This document shows positions 22,133 through 32,971 of a stretch of 64,000 nucleotides of DNA, in pieces. The DNA lies in NCBI RefSeq assembly GCF_900660525.1, contig NZ_LR214970.1, forward strand, positions 558,001 to 622,000. The letters are read 5' to 3'. The translations under genes were made by a program, and so were the position numbers. Source of the stretch: Mycoplasmopsis bovigenitalium (GTDB lineage Bacteria > Bacillota_I > Bacilli_A > Mycoplasmatales > Metamycoplasmataceae). Position 1 is the first letter of the stretch. Every line of letters begins with the position of its first letter. The notes under the pieces were generated by a model. It ran no database searches. It had not been told where the DNA came from and worked only from the letters and a program-made list of their open reading frames with translations.

Positions 22133-24452
22133 TATTAACCGCCATTAATTTTTTGTTGTCAAAATCCAATTTTAGAATTTGATTTTTTTCTATTTTGAAT
22201 TCAAAATCGAGTATATTGGGGAAAACAGAAGCAATATAGTTTAAAATAAATTCATAAACAACTATCATTGCAACAACGTCATTGTGACAGTATTCTTTAA
22301 GACTTTCAAGTTTGGCATTTCATTGAGTTTCACCAATCATACCCGATGAACGACTAATAGCAATTTCTAGCGCCATTGAACCATTTTTAACGTCTAAATT
22401 GGCATATTCTTTAATTGAAAAGCGATATTTGTACTTGTTTTTACTAATCATTTTTTCAAGTTTTTTAATACTTGTGAATCCTAAAAGTTCAACAATTCGA
22501 ATTAATCTTATATCGTTTATGCCTTTATTTAATTGAGATTGGGCATTTTTGCATACATTAACATAATCATCAAGAGTGCCTGTAAAATTTTGAAAATCTA
22601 AATCAAATATTGGGTTGTGGTATTTTGAATATGGCACATATTTAGTGCCAAAAATTAAATTATTTGAACTGATTGGTTTTTCGGCTTTATTAAAAAATCA
22701 AAGAAGGTCAAAAGTATTGTTTATTATGTGCAAAACAATTGATTGAAATTCTAAAAAACTTTTAATGTTGCGCTTTTCCATTTCATAAATGAATGCTTTA
22801 TTGGATTTTTTGTATTCCTTTTCAACAAAATCACGAATTTCAAGGTTTCTTGAGTTTTCATAGTTTTTATTGAATACAACATATTTATCGGCTTTATTTT
22901 GATAAACCTCTAATATGATCTCAACTAAATCAATTAATTCAAGATTTTTTGGATCTTTAACGATATCATTTTGATAGTTTACCGCCCCATTAATAGTCTT
23001 AATTACTGAAACTTGACTAGGGACTTGTCTTCAAGATTTTAAATTATCGAATAATGGAATTAAATTTGTTACCCCTTCATAGTCATACCATACAATGCTT
23101 TGGTCTTTAACTAAAAGAGTGCTAATTAATTCAATTGCCTCAGAACTGAAATAGTTTGGAAATGCGTACAATGAATCTACATTACTTTTTACAATGTTTA
23201 TATAGTTTTGGTCAAGGATTCCTTTTTGAGCTGCGTTGCAGCCATTGTGGCCAGCTGAAAATAGATATTTATCGCCTAAATACAAGTTTTTTATTGTGTT
23301 ATTTAGTATTTTATTTTTTGCCCAAGATGTATCACTATTTAGCACACTAAATGTCGTTACACCGTTTTTAACTTCTGAATACAAAGGCAATGTAATTTGA
23401 CGTGCTTCAATTATTTTTTCAATCTTTTGGTCAAAATCAAATAAAACACATTTTTCGTTTTTATTGTATTTTAACTTACTTAGATCTCCATCCTTATTTT
23501 GGCGCGGGTTAGCTCAAACTAAATTATTTTTAACTGCATTGATTATAGTAGTAGGCATGCCCTCGCAAATACCTTTTTGCATAACTCAACCAGCATTAAT
23601 TTGCTCAGAAAGTTTAATTTCATTTTCTTCTTTATATAAAGTAACTCCTTTTCTGCTAACTGATTTTGTTGATTGCGAAGATTGGATTCCTTCTGTAAAA
23701 ACAAATGAAATAATGCCTTTTTTATAGTGATTTGGACTAGGGTCAAAAATGATAAATTTCACATTTTGAACTGCTAAACCGCAATTAATGGCAGTGTTAT
23801 AAACGAAATGTGCTGTTAAATAATCATTTATTTTAGTGCTTGATGTTGGTTTATATAAAAATAGTGTTTTGGATGTTTTATCATAAGCAAAACAAGTGGC
23901 TTTAACGTAAAAATTTTCCTTAGTCTTAACTTTATAGACAAAAACGGGATCAATAATCAATTCTTTATCGTCATTAAAAACGAAATCAATTATGTTTTGA
24001 TTAGCATTATGAAGTGTTTCCGTTGTATAGATTCTTTTATTAAATTTAACTTTTTCAATTGAAATATCAATACTTTTAATCAAAAAGTCCACCGCTTGAG
24101 AGTACGCTTTTTCAAACATTCCTTTGTTTTCAGATTTATAGTTTCATTCATTAGATAAAAAGGCTTCATTTTGGTTTTTGTAAATCTTGTCTAACAGCTC
24201 ATCTTCTTCATCATCTTCAATATCACTAAAAGCGAAATTATGCATTGTAGTTGATGATTTAGCTTCATTTGTTTTTTCTAATTCATACAATTTAAACTCA
24301 TTTGCGTCAATATTAGGGATGTTGTATAAGCCATCTGAATCCTTTGGAGCTCAGACAAAATAATCTTGTGTGATATAACTATCGCGATAATGGTTAAAAG
24401 TAATTACAACATCTTTTTCTTTATCTAACTTTTGAAAATTCAATATCTTCAT
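22119..24452 (-). CDS. DUF2779 / UU173-family protein, probable exonuclease fold
   Basis: A 777-residue protein. The C-terminal half has IVWYDYEGVTNLIPLF (near residue 450) and EYCHNDVVAMIVVYEF (near residue 735), placed as the first and last acidic motifs of a DEDD/RNase H-like 3'-5' exonuclease domain of the DUF2779 type. The N-terminal half shows a PD-(D/E)XK-like DPVFVYK region but I cannot assign it firmly. AGGAGA precedes the ATG, which sits 32 bases inside the MAGa7180-like nuclease gene. The pair is recurrent in mycoplasmas; its biological task is not established. Confidence 0.75.
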
Positions 24453-25266
24453 CTATTTCTCCTAAAGCTTTTCATTTAGTAAATAAATTAAATCATTCTT
24501 CTTCATTGCGACAAGCTAGATATTCAACAACCATAGCATCTCTTCTCGCGTCATAAATTGGACTAACGCCAGTTCTTGAATAGTGATTGTAAAAATCAAT
24601 TATTTTTTGCAAATCATCCTTAGAACGATTTGGGTCAACTGAAAAGGCAAATGATTCGATGTGACGTTCAAATATATTGATATTTTGCGGGTCAAAATAA
24701 TCATTTTCTTCTAGAAAAGCAGCAACAATTACATACTTATCATATCCCAATAAATAAGCGTATAATTCAGCTTGTTTTCGATAATCTAGCGGTAAATTCA
24801 TCCCATTATCTTTGATTCATAAATCTCTTTTTTTAGATTGAACAGATTTCATTTCTAAAACAATTTTTTTGCTAGGTATCAAGCCGTCAGGGACTCCCCC
24901 TACTATTGAATGTTTATCTTTAAAATAATCATAACCCACATCTTTGGCAACTATGTGTTGAATATCTTCGATTTTAGTTTGTTTTCTTAATGCATCAAAA
25001 ATTTTGGGTTCAACCGCTTCTCCAGCTCTTACATATTTTTGTTTGAAAACCGGCATTGCTAATCTTGCCATATGTAAAAAAGCTAAAAATTTGCCCTTGA
25101 ATGGGTCTGTTTCAAAAATATTGCCAATTGAAGAGCCACCAAACTTTTTAAAACCATTGAAAGAACCAGTTTCATTTGACAAAAGCTGATTGTTATATTC
25201 CGGTCTCAATTTTACAGTTTGACTTCTAATATCTAAATCGTAGTGCACACCATTATATTTACGCAT
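24421..25266 (-). CDS. YqaJ-like putative nuclease (MAGa7180 type)
   Basis: A 281-residue protein with the core of a PD-(D/E)XK nuclease of the lambda-exonuclease/YqaJ kind: GNIFETDPFKGKFLAFLHMA, AGEAVEPKIFDAL (the helix with conserved E), GGVPDGLI (the D) and IVLEMKSVQSKK (the E-x-K). These residues chelate the catalytic metal. RKQAELYAYLLG fits the C-terminal YqaJ helix. AGAGGCGG precedes the ATG. Its last 32 bases overlap the UU173-like gene, so the two proteins probably work together on DNA ends or repair. Confidence 0.75.
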
Positions 25267-25375
25267 ATTCCGCCTCTATTATTATATTAATTAATTTATA
25301 ATTAATATAATACTGTAAATTTACAAAAAGATAAATTTTTTCATATTTTTTTCAATTAACAATATTGAAAAAAAT

Positions 25376-25404
25376 GCAATAAAAAAACTCACCAAGGAGT
25401 TTTT
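25376..25404 (-). terminator. Terminator of the tail-anchored protein gene
   Basis: Minus strand AAAAACTC pairs with GAGTTTTT (25397-25404 with 25383-25390) across six bases, with a T-run after it. It overlaps the stop codon. Confidence 0.8.
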
Positions 25405-26543
25405 AACGAATAAATCCGCCAATTATAAGAATTATCAACGAAATTGCTATTCCAGTAATAAATAATAATAAAGCTCAAACTAAAATGTAGTCAGATAGCG
25501 TGTTGTGATGTTTTTGTTTGATTTCATTTTTTTCAATCATAACATCTTTTTCTGTGATTTCATCAAATGTTTTTGAATCACTTAACATACATTTTGAACA
25601 CGCGTACAATTTGTCTGATTTTTCTTCTAATTTATCAAAGTCGAATTTTGCTTTTAAAACTTCTGTTGAATGTGTACCTTTTCATAGTTTGTAATTTACA
25701 AAAGCCTTATTTACAGTGATATTAACATCAATAACTTCAAGTCTTAGTGCTTCATCAAGTTTTATATTATTTGCGCCAACTTCAATTGCAGTTGGTTTGT
25801 CTTTTAAGTCAACATATAATTTAGCGCTTGCTACTAATTGTAGGAATTCTTCATCTGTCACAGCATCGCAAGCAGGGTAAATTTTATCAACACCTTCTTT
25901 TGCATGTAGATAATTGAATGTAGCTTTTGTAGTTTTCGAGCTAAAACCATCTTTTTCAAAATGGTAAAACACAAAAGCATGTACATCACCAGTAACTGCA
26001 ATAGATTCAACAACAAGTTTTAACACTGAATCGGTTTTAACTCTTGTTTTAGAGATTAAAATTGGTTTTCTAGCATTCTTAACATCAACGTAAATAATTG
26101 AATTTTCAATTAATTTGTCAAATTCTTCTTGAGTTAGCATTGCATCATTTTTTGCATTAGATTCTTTAATTTTAGTTGTTTTAGTAGTATCTTTTTTAGA
26201 TTTTTTAGCTTTTTTAGATTCTGATTTTTCAATTAATTCTTCTTTATTAATGTATTCGATTGCATCCTCATCTTTAACAGAATTTGATTTTAGTTGCTCA
26301 AGAATAGTTTTAACCATTTCAACACCCGCAGTTCCTCTAAAGGCTGCATCACGGTGGAATCAAACTTTAGTTTTTTGTTCTAATTTCATTGATTGATTAA
26401 TAAATTCATTCAAAGCTTCAGCAAATGTTTTAAAGTTTAAGTGTTTTTTCTGACCCATTTTTTTAAGATTGAATGATAAGTTTCTATTTTTATCGAAGAA
26501 TTCTGATAAATAGAATCTAACTAGTGTTGATTTTTTTTGACAT
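25403..26543 (-). pseudogene. Tail-anchored protein sharing the L4 N-terminal domain; frame shifted at A8
   Basis: From ATG 26543 (with GGGGG Shine-Dalgarno) the frame is MSKKINTS then stop. Removing one A from the A8 tract (26531-26538) gives MSKKSTLVRFYLSEFFDKNR and a continuous ~379-residue protein. Residues 5-80 match the L4 extension (FYLSE, NLSFNLKK, NFKTFAEAL, VWFHRD). A Lys/Ser/Thr linker, two tandem repeats (TQEEFDKLIENSIIYVDVK and TDEEFLQLVASAKLYVDLK), a CSKC pair, and a C-terminal membrane helix (ALLLFITGIAISLIILIIGG) follow. The break may be phase variation, slippage rescue or an error; ATA at 26545 is the only in-frame start-like codon. Function unknown. Confidence 0.7.
26531..26538 (-). 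repeat. A8 tract (minus strand) at the start of the tail-anchored protein gene
   Basis: Eight A in the fourth to sixth codons set the reading frame of the gene. Seven or ten would give the full protein; eight does not. Confidence 0.9.
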
Positions 26544-26758
26544 ATTTCCCCCTAAATAATATTAATGTTTAAATCTTACTCTAAAATAAATTGTTAATTA
26601 AAAAATAATTAAAAAAACACAATTTTTTCAATAAAAAGTGTCTTTAAAATCACTTATTTCAATATTTTTTCAATAAAAAGGAAAATATGTTTTGTAATAT
26701 AATTTAAATAAATTTTGTTATTTAAAAATTAAAATATAGAAGTGTTTGTAGGGGTATT
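26544..26758. promoter_or_regulatory. Divergent intergenic region with direct repeats and promoter
   Basis: A TATAAT box at 26698-26703 (within GTAATATAATTT) lies about 55 bases before the glycosyltransferase ATG. A 17-base direct repeat (ATTTTTTCAATAAAAAG) occurs at 26622-26638 and 26664-26680. The rest is AT-rich without genes. Confidence 0.5.
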
Positions 26759-28414
26759 ATGCAAAACATAAAGAAAAGTCCTTTTATATTCATTATTTCA
26801 ATAATTGTTGCTTGTTTTCTGGGTGTTATTGGCGGGTATTTTGTTTTTCAAATAATTTACCAAAACGTTATTAATAACTATGGTTTAAGTAAAATTAATG
26901 ATGTAAAAATAATTTTTTCAATAATATTTTTTTGTTTAAATTTCTTAATAATTTTATATTTTTGATTTAATGGCTCATATGATTTATTTAGTTTTTTATG
27001 GTACATAAAAAATAGAAAAATAATTAAAGCTTTGCACAATAAAATAAACTCAATTAAAATAGAAAAAAATAAACATAAAATTGTTTTAGCTTATTGCACT
27101 TGTGACGATTTCAATGAAAATGCTTTATTATCTTCAATGAAGCAAGATTATGAAAATTTCAAAGTTGTAATTTTAGATGATTCAAAATCACCAGAATACA
27201 TTGAAAAAATTGATAATTTTGCAAAGAAACACAAAAACGTTAGTGTTGTTAGGCGAATAAACAAAGTTGGTTTTAAAGCAGGTAATATAAATAATTATTT
27301 TCTAAACAATAAAGATTGAGACTATTTTGTTATTCTAGACTCAGATGAAGTAATTCCATCAAATTTCATAACGCAAGCACTAAAATATTTTTATCACTTT
27401 AAAAACATAGGCGTTCTACAAGCTAATCATCGCGGAATAAATGCTTTAAATGATTTTCAAAAAACCTTTGATACATCAATTATTTCTGGATTAACAGCTA
27501 ATTTAACCGCTAAAAATCACACATCAATAGTTACATTATTTGGTCATGGTGCAATGATTTCTAAAGAGTGTTATCAATCCGCTGGAGGTTTCCCACATTT
27601 AGTTTCAGAGGACAACGCTTTCTCGGCGACAATTTTGGCAAAAGGTTATTATGTTTATTTTGCTCCCGATATTATTTGTGGAGAAGAATTCCCAACTAAC
27701 TATTTAGCTTTTAAAAAGCGTCAATCTAAATTTGTTAGTGGTGATATGCAACTCTTTTCTAAAAGTGTTATCCAAAATATATTTAAATCAAAAATTTCGT
27801 GATTTTTAAAATTTGACTTGCTAAATCGTTTTTCAATGATATATCTACTTGTATTATTTGGATTTTTATTTACTTTATTTAATATTTCAATTTACTATCT
27901 AAACGAGGACTTATTTTTCAAAAGCAAATATTTCACGATTGTATCTTGTTTTTTTATAATCGCTCCTTGAGTCAAAGAAATGCTAATTCAACATAAATAC
28001 ATTTCATTTCCAAGGTTTATATTATTTTTAATAATGTCTCATTTTTTGATTTACTCACTATTTTACATAAACCTTAAATCAATGTTTTTAACCATTTTTG
28101 GTAAAAAACCAACATTTGTTGTAACTCCTAAAAATAATACAAAAATAGATTTTAAAGCATTTATTAAAGCTTCTTGATTTGAAATATTGCTAGGATTTGC
28201 ATTAATCAGTTTAATTTTTGTAAATAAAATATTTTTATTTAATATTATCTTTATTATCGGGCTTTTTTCTTCAGTTGTTCTTACTATTTTAGGAAATTCA
28301 AATAACTTAAAACGAGTTTCAAGTATAAAATTTGAAGGTTTCGCGAACAATAAATTTAAAAATAAATTTGCATTAAATAAAGTTGTAAAAATTTGTAAAC
28401 AGAGAGGTAAATAA
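26759..28414 (+). CDS. Membrane-bound processive glycosyltransferase family 2 (polysaccharide synthase-like)
   Basis: A 551-residue protein with two N-terminal membrane helices, a cytosolic GT2 domain, and about five C-terminal helices, the layout of cellulose/hyaluronan synthases. LDSDE (residues 193-197) is the DXD, SEDN (283-286) holds the general-base ED, and RQSKF (321-325) stands where QXXRW is expected, so the last motif is degenerate. M. agalactiae GsmA, a beta-1,6-glucan synthase, has this architecture; polymer type here is unknown. Tryptophans are TGA. Its stop overlaps the next ATG by one base. The Shine-Dalgarno is weak (GGGG). Confidence 0.85.
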
Positions 28415-29059
28415 TGGAATTATTTTTCAAATTAAATTGCAATATGTCTTTTTATGAGTCGCAAATATTTATTAAAAATATAAATAAATTAATTAACAAA
28501 AAGATTTTGAAAGTAGCTAAAAACAAAAATACTTTGCCTAAAATTTCATTTATAATTCCCGCAATTCACTCTCCATTAGCATTAACTAATGACCTAGAAA
28601 ACATAAATTTTGTCATCGAACAACACCAATCAACAATTCTAAATGGTAAGCTATATAACGACTTAGGATTGAAAGGAATTCTATTAAATCCAACCATCTG
28701 CAACAGTGAATTTTCCAAGTCAATAAATGCTATTTATGAAGAGGGGGGGGGGCATTATTTCGATAGTAAAAATTGATGTTAAAGACTTTATTACTATTCA
28801 AGACGACAATTTTATACATCATATAAAGCCTTATAAATTCAAAATTTTACTTGAAAATATAAATGAATCAAATATTCACAAGGTTATCGAAAAAATAGAA
28901 AATCTATGTAATATAGACAGTATGTTTAGTTTTTTGGTTCCAGCACATTTAAAAACACAATTTTTGTTGAATAATTTATTTAATTTTTCATACTTTATTG
29001 ATGATTTTATTGAAAACCACCAACAAGTGGTTGATTGAATCATTGAACTAGAAAATTAA
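28414..29059 (+). pseudogene. Poly-G-switched partner of the glycosyltransferase, currently out of frame
   Basis: The frame from ATG 28414 (GAGAGG Shine-Dalgarno) runs to residue ~110, enters a G10 tract at 28743-28752 and ends 24 bases later at 28774-28776. The next frame, open from the tract to TAA 29057-29059, continues with sensible sequence (IISIVKIDVKDFI...). Nine or twelve G would join them into a protein of about 214 residues. KISFIIPAIHSPL and KLYNDLGLKGILLNP suggest an alpha/beta barrel-like fold, but I do not recognise the family. The tight coupling to the synthase suggests it modifies, exports or regulates the polymer. Confidence 0.75.
28743..28752 (+). repeat. Poly-G tract (G10) inside a coding region
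   Basis: Ten G in a genome where G is scarce, at codon ~110 of the gene. Both flanking frames are open, one up to the tract and the other after it, the classic form of a slipped-strand translational switch. Confidence 0.95.
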
Positions 29060-29187
29060 TATATTTGATTCAAAATTACAAGCAACAAACAAACATATTT
29101 TTCAATTATTAAATCTATTTTAAAGCAATATAATAGACCAAAATATTCATAAATTTTTTCTTATATACTCATTTTTCCATTGAATTG

Positions 29188-29216
29188 AAAAAACTCGCAA
29201 ATAAAGCGAGTTTTTT
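29188..29216. terminator. Bidirectional terminator between the glycosyltransferase operon and ktrB
   Basis: AAAAAACTCGC (29188-29198) pairs with GCGAGTTTTTT (29206-29216). A-run and T-run on either side suit both strands, which converge here. 29060-29187 has no gene. Confidence 0.9.
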
Positions 29217-29224
29217 GATTAAAT

Positions 29225-30805
29225 TTAACCTATCATTACTTCTTCTTGAACATAATCATAGTGATATTTGTATGTTTTTTTGCCGCCTCAAACAAGAATA
29301 CTGCTGCTGATTCCAAATTGACCTATGAACATTACTAAAACGAATGTGATTTTTGAAGCTATATTTAATTCTTCAGACACCCCTATTGTTAGACCACTAG
29401 TTCCAAAAGCAGATGACACTTCGAAGATTAAGTGAACAAACCCATATTCAGCGCTTGATTTTTGACCATTATAAACTGGCGCGCTTGAATAAGCAATAAA
29501 TGTTGCAACAAATATTAAAAGAAGTGAAATACTAAAAATTATTGAACTCATTTTAACAGTTTCATCACTAATTTTTCTCTTGAACGCACGAACACTATGA
29601 CGTCCCGCAACCCTTGAACATAAAGAAAGAAATAGAATTGCTAAAGTAGTAGTTCTAATTCCACCACCTGTTGATACTGGTCCAGCACCAATAAACATTA
29701 AAATGGTCATAACTAGTATGCTTGCTGGCGAAAGTGTTTGCAAATTAATTGATGAATAACCAGCAGAACGAGTAGATAAAGTTAAAAATAATAATGACCA
29801 AGTTTTCTCAACTCAATTGCCATGGTCTTTTTGCGCTCAAAAATGAATTGCGCTATTGCGGGCTGCTAATTCAAAAGTCAGCATTAGCGCAAAACCAATA
29901 AATGTAGTTATAAAATAAGTTAGTACACTTAATTTAGTAATAAGTTTAAACACATATTTACGGTGTGTTTTTTTTCTGTTTTTAAATTTATATTTAATGT
30001 AGTTTGTAAGATCATAAATAACTGGGAAACCTAATCCACCAATTACAAATAAAATTATGAATATGACTTGCAGTTCAATATTGTGATAATATGACATGAT
30101 AGAGTTTTGACCAATAATGTCAAAACCGGCATTATTTAAGGCAGAAATAGTATGAAAAAACCCATATCTGAATGCTAAATTTCAATCTTTATAAGGTGAA
30201 ATAAATCGATAGTCGCCATTAGTGCTTGAATAAGTAGTTTCTAAACCATTAAGTTCTTTAAATTGCCCTAATGCTCATGGTTGTGCATAATAAAAGTAAA
30301 AAGTTAATATAAAACCAAAGATAAAAGTTATGAAAAATAAACAATAAAGTGAACGAATTATAATTTTTTTAGCAGTCCCAAAGTCATCACTACCTCGTTC
30401 ATGAGCGCTCATACTCATTTCATTAATTGAACTCTTTGCTTTTGGAAATAAAATCGATATAAAAAATATCTTAAGCGAAAAAATTCCAACGCCACCTATC
30501 ATAATTAAAATCGCTATGACCGCTTGACCAAAAACATTTCAAGTATCATAAGTAGTTTTAGTGACTAATCCAGTGTCACTAAATGAAGAAGCAGTAATAA
30601 ATAAAGCGTCAAAATAGCCAACATGATTTTTACCTGTTTGAGAAATTGGACTATATAAAATTAAGCTACAAATTATGATTATTGCAATATAACTTAGAAA
30701 AATTATTCTTATTCCCGAAATTTTGGTCAATTTATGAATAAATTTTAAAATTTTTTGCTTAATTTCACCATTTTTTCAATGACGTTTAAGTTTAGACTTG
30801 CTCAT
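29225..30805 (-). CDS. ktrB: Potassium uptake transporter, KtrB/TrkH membrane subunit
   Basis: A 526-residue TrkH/KtrB channel-like protein. The four pore loops with selectivity-filter glycines are seen in order: SSFSDTGLV, SALNNAGFDI, LSTRSAGYSS and SSAFGTSGLT. Each is flanked by membrane helices (MPM repeats). The N-terminus is a basic cytosolic tail. Several Trp codons are TGA. No clear Shine-Dalgarno precedes the ATG at 30805. It is divergent from ktrA, which would gate it, across 74 bases. Confidence 0.9.
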
Positions 30806-30851
30806 AGTCTTAATTTTATTACATTATTTTAAAATTATTTATAAACTAAAA

Positions 30852-30857
30852 TATAAT
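30852..30857 (+). promoter_or_regulatory. Candidate -10 box of ktrA
   Basis: TATAAT within AAATATAATTAATTAAT, 22 bases before the ATG, in the ktrA/ktrB divergent gap. Confidence 0.5.
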
Positions 30858-30879
30858 TAATTAATATATAAGGAGCATC

Positions 30880-31551
30880 ATGAAGAAAAAAGTTGTTCAA
30901 AATATTTGTGTCATTGGCGTTGGCAGATTTGGCGATGCCGTTATTAAGCAGTTACTAAATATGAATGTTTCGCTTTTAGTAGTTGACAAAGATGAAAAGA
31001 ACCTAACACACTACTCAGAATTAGTTGATAAATTGGTTGTGGCTGACGCTGCCGAGCCAAAGGCACTTAAATCACTTGGGATTCAAAATATGGATATGGT
31101 CGTTGTTGCAACCAACGATAATATTGAAATAGTAGCAGCACTAACTGAAATTAAGGTTACAAATATTATTGCTCGTGCGCACTCTGAGCGCCATGCCAAT
31201 GTTTTAAAACAAATAGGTGTCAATGTTATTATCAAACCAGAACAAGAAGCAGGAATGCGTACAGCACTTCTTGCGGCTAATCCAAATTTTGCTAAATATT
31301 CAATGGGGCTTCAAGAATTGGGTGATAATTTTGTGATGGGAACTACTTCACTTACCAATCCCGAATACTTCGATAAATCTCTGAAAGATTGTAAATTTAT
31401 TGAAAAAGGACTAAGTGTTGTATTAATAAAAAGAAATTCAGAAACAATTTTACCTAGCGGTTTTACAATGTTGCAAAGTGCAGATTTAATAACAATCCTA
31501 GGTAAAGTAAATGATGTTGTTCGTGCTTTTGAAATTTTAAATAAAGTTTAA
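30880..31551 (+). CDS. ktrA: Potassium uptake regulatory subunit KtrA (RCK domain)
   Basis: A 223-residue soluble protein with the Rossmann RCK-N domain (NICVIGVGRFGDAVIKQL, then VVDKDEKN) that binds ATP/NAD, and a C-terminal RCK-C domain from about residue 140. It forms a ring on KtrB and gates K+ uptake. AAGGAG precedes the ATG. Confidence 0.92.
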   Translation: MKKKVVQNICVIGVGRFGDAVIKQLLNMNVSLLVVDKDEKNLTHYSELVDKLVVADAAEPKALKSLGIQNMDMVVVATNDNIEIVAALTEIKVTNIIARAHSERHANVLKQIGVNVIIKPEQEAGMRTALLAANPNFAKYSMGLQELGDNFVMGTTSLTNPEYFDKSLKDCKFIEKGLSVVLIKRNSETILPSGFTMLQSADLITILGKVNDVVRAFEILNKV

Positions 31552-31614
31552 TTTTTAATTTTTACTTATTGTTTAGAAAAATGAATCAATAAGTAAAAAT
31601 AAGATTGGAGAAAT

Positions 31615-32715
31615 ATGTCATTAAAAGCTGGTATAGTTGGCTTGCCAAATGTTGGTAAAAGCACTCTTTTTAGTGCGCTAACAAAATATCAAGTTGAAGC
31701 ATCTAACTACGCATTTACAACTATTGAACCAAACATTAGTTCAGTGCCTCTTAAAGATAAAAGACTTTATGAATTAGCAAAACTTGTTAATCCAAATAAA
31801 ATTGTTCCTGCTACATTTGATTTTGTTGATATTGCTGGCTTAGTTAAAGGCGCTTCTAAAGGTGAAGGGCTAGGAAATAAATTTCTTGGCAATATTAGAG
31901 AAGTAGATGCAATAATTCACGTGGTAAGATGTTTTGAAGACAAAGATATAATGCACGTTGCAAATGAAGTTAACCCTGTTAATGATAAAGATGTAATTAA
32001 TATGGAGTTAATTTTAGCTGACATTGAAACAGTTAAAAATGTTTTAAATAGAATTGCAAAAAAAGCCAAATCTGGCGATAAAACTGCAATTTTAGAACAA
32101 AATCTTTGCCTAAAATTACAAGAAAAACTTGAAAATGGTCTTGCCGCTAGAACCTTAGAAAACTTAACTCAAGAAGAATTAAAAATTATCAAATCATATC
32201 ATTTACTAACTTACAAACCAATGATTTATGTAGCCAACCTGTCAGCACAACAAATATCAAACTATGAAAATGATGCTTTTTTTATAAAATTTAAAAATTC
32301 ATGCAACCAAAACGAGAAAATATTACCAATTTGCGTTCAATTAGAAAGTGAAGTTTCACAACTTGATGAAAACGAAGCAAAACAATGGCTCGATTCTTAT
32401 CAAATTAAATTCAGTGGATTAGATTTATTAACCCGCGAAGCATTTGACTTACTAAATCTAAAAACCTACTTCACAGTTGGTCAAATTGAAGTTAGGGCTT
32501 GAGTTTTTAATAATGGAATGTTAGCTCCCCAGTGTGCAGGTATTATCCATAGTGATTTTGAAAACAAATTTATTAAAGCTGACATTATAAATTATGATGA
32601 CTTTATCGCTTATGGATCAGAAGCTGCTGTCAAAGCAGCAGGAAAAATCAGATCCGAAGGTAAAAATTATGTTATGAAAGATGGTGATATTTGCCACTTT
32701 AAATTTAACAAATAA
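31615..32715 (+). CDS. ychF: Ribosome-binding ATPase YchF (OLA1 family)
   Basis: A 366-residue protein with G1 GLPNVGKST at residues ~8-16, G3 [23 protein letters not shown] in place of NKXD (the change that favours ATP), and a C-terminal TGS domain with [19 protein letters not shown] and [14 protein letters not shown]. The RAW tryptophan is TGA. GGAG precedes the ATG. It binds ribosomes and senses stress in other bacteria. Confidence 0.95.
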
Positions 32716-32770
32716 TTTACTAATATATTCATTTTACAATTCAATACAACTTTTTCGCCATGTGCGAAAT

Positions 32771-32844
32771 GGGGGTTTAGTATAATGGTAGTACTGCAGT
32801 CTCCAAAACTGCTTGCAAGGGTTCGATTCCTTTAACCCCCGCCA
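32771..32844 (+). tRNA. tRNA-Trp (CCA anticodon)
   Basis: A complete cloverleaf: GGGGGTT pairs with AACCCCC, anticodon stem GCAGT/ACTGC around loop CTCCAAA, T-arm with TTCGATT, discriminator G and encoded CCA. It reads UGG only; the UGA-reading tRNA (UCA) needed for code 4 must be elsewhere. Confidence 0.95.
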
Positions 32845-32866
32845 TATGAGTTATACTCAAATTTTT

Positions 32867-32889
32867 ACACCTAATTTAGGTGTTTTTTT
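32867..32889 (+). terminator. Terminator after tRNA-Trp
   Basis: ACACCTA pairs with TAGGTGT across three bases, then seven T. Confidence 0.9.
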
Positions 32890-32971
32890 CTTAATTTAAA
32901 CCAATATATACTAAATATATAAATTAAATTTATACAAATATGCTATAGTTATATTGTAGATTTGAGGAAAT

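Noticed and set aside
22119-24452. Fragmented pseudogene
   Set aside because: The fragments share one frame interrupted only by TGA tryptophan codons.
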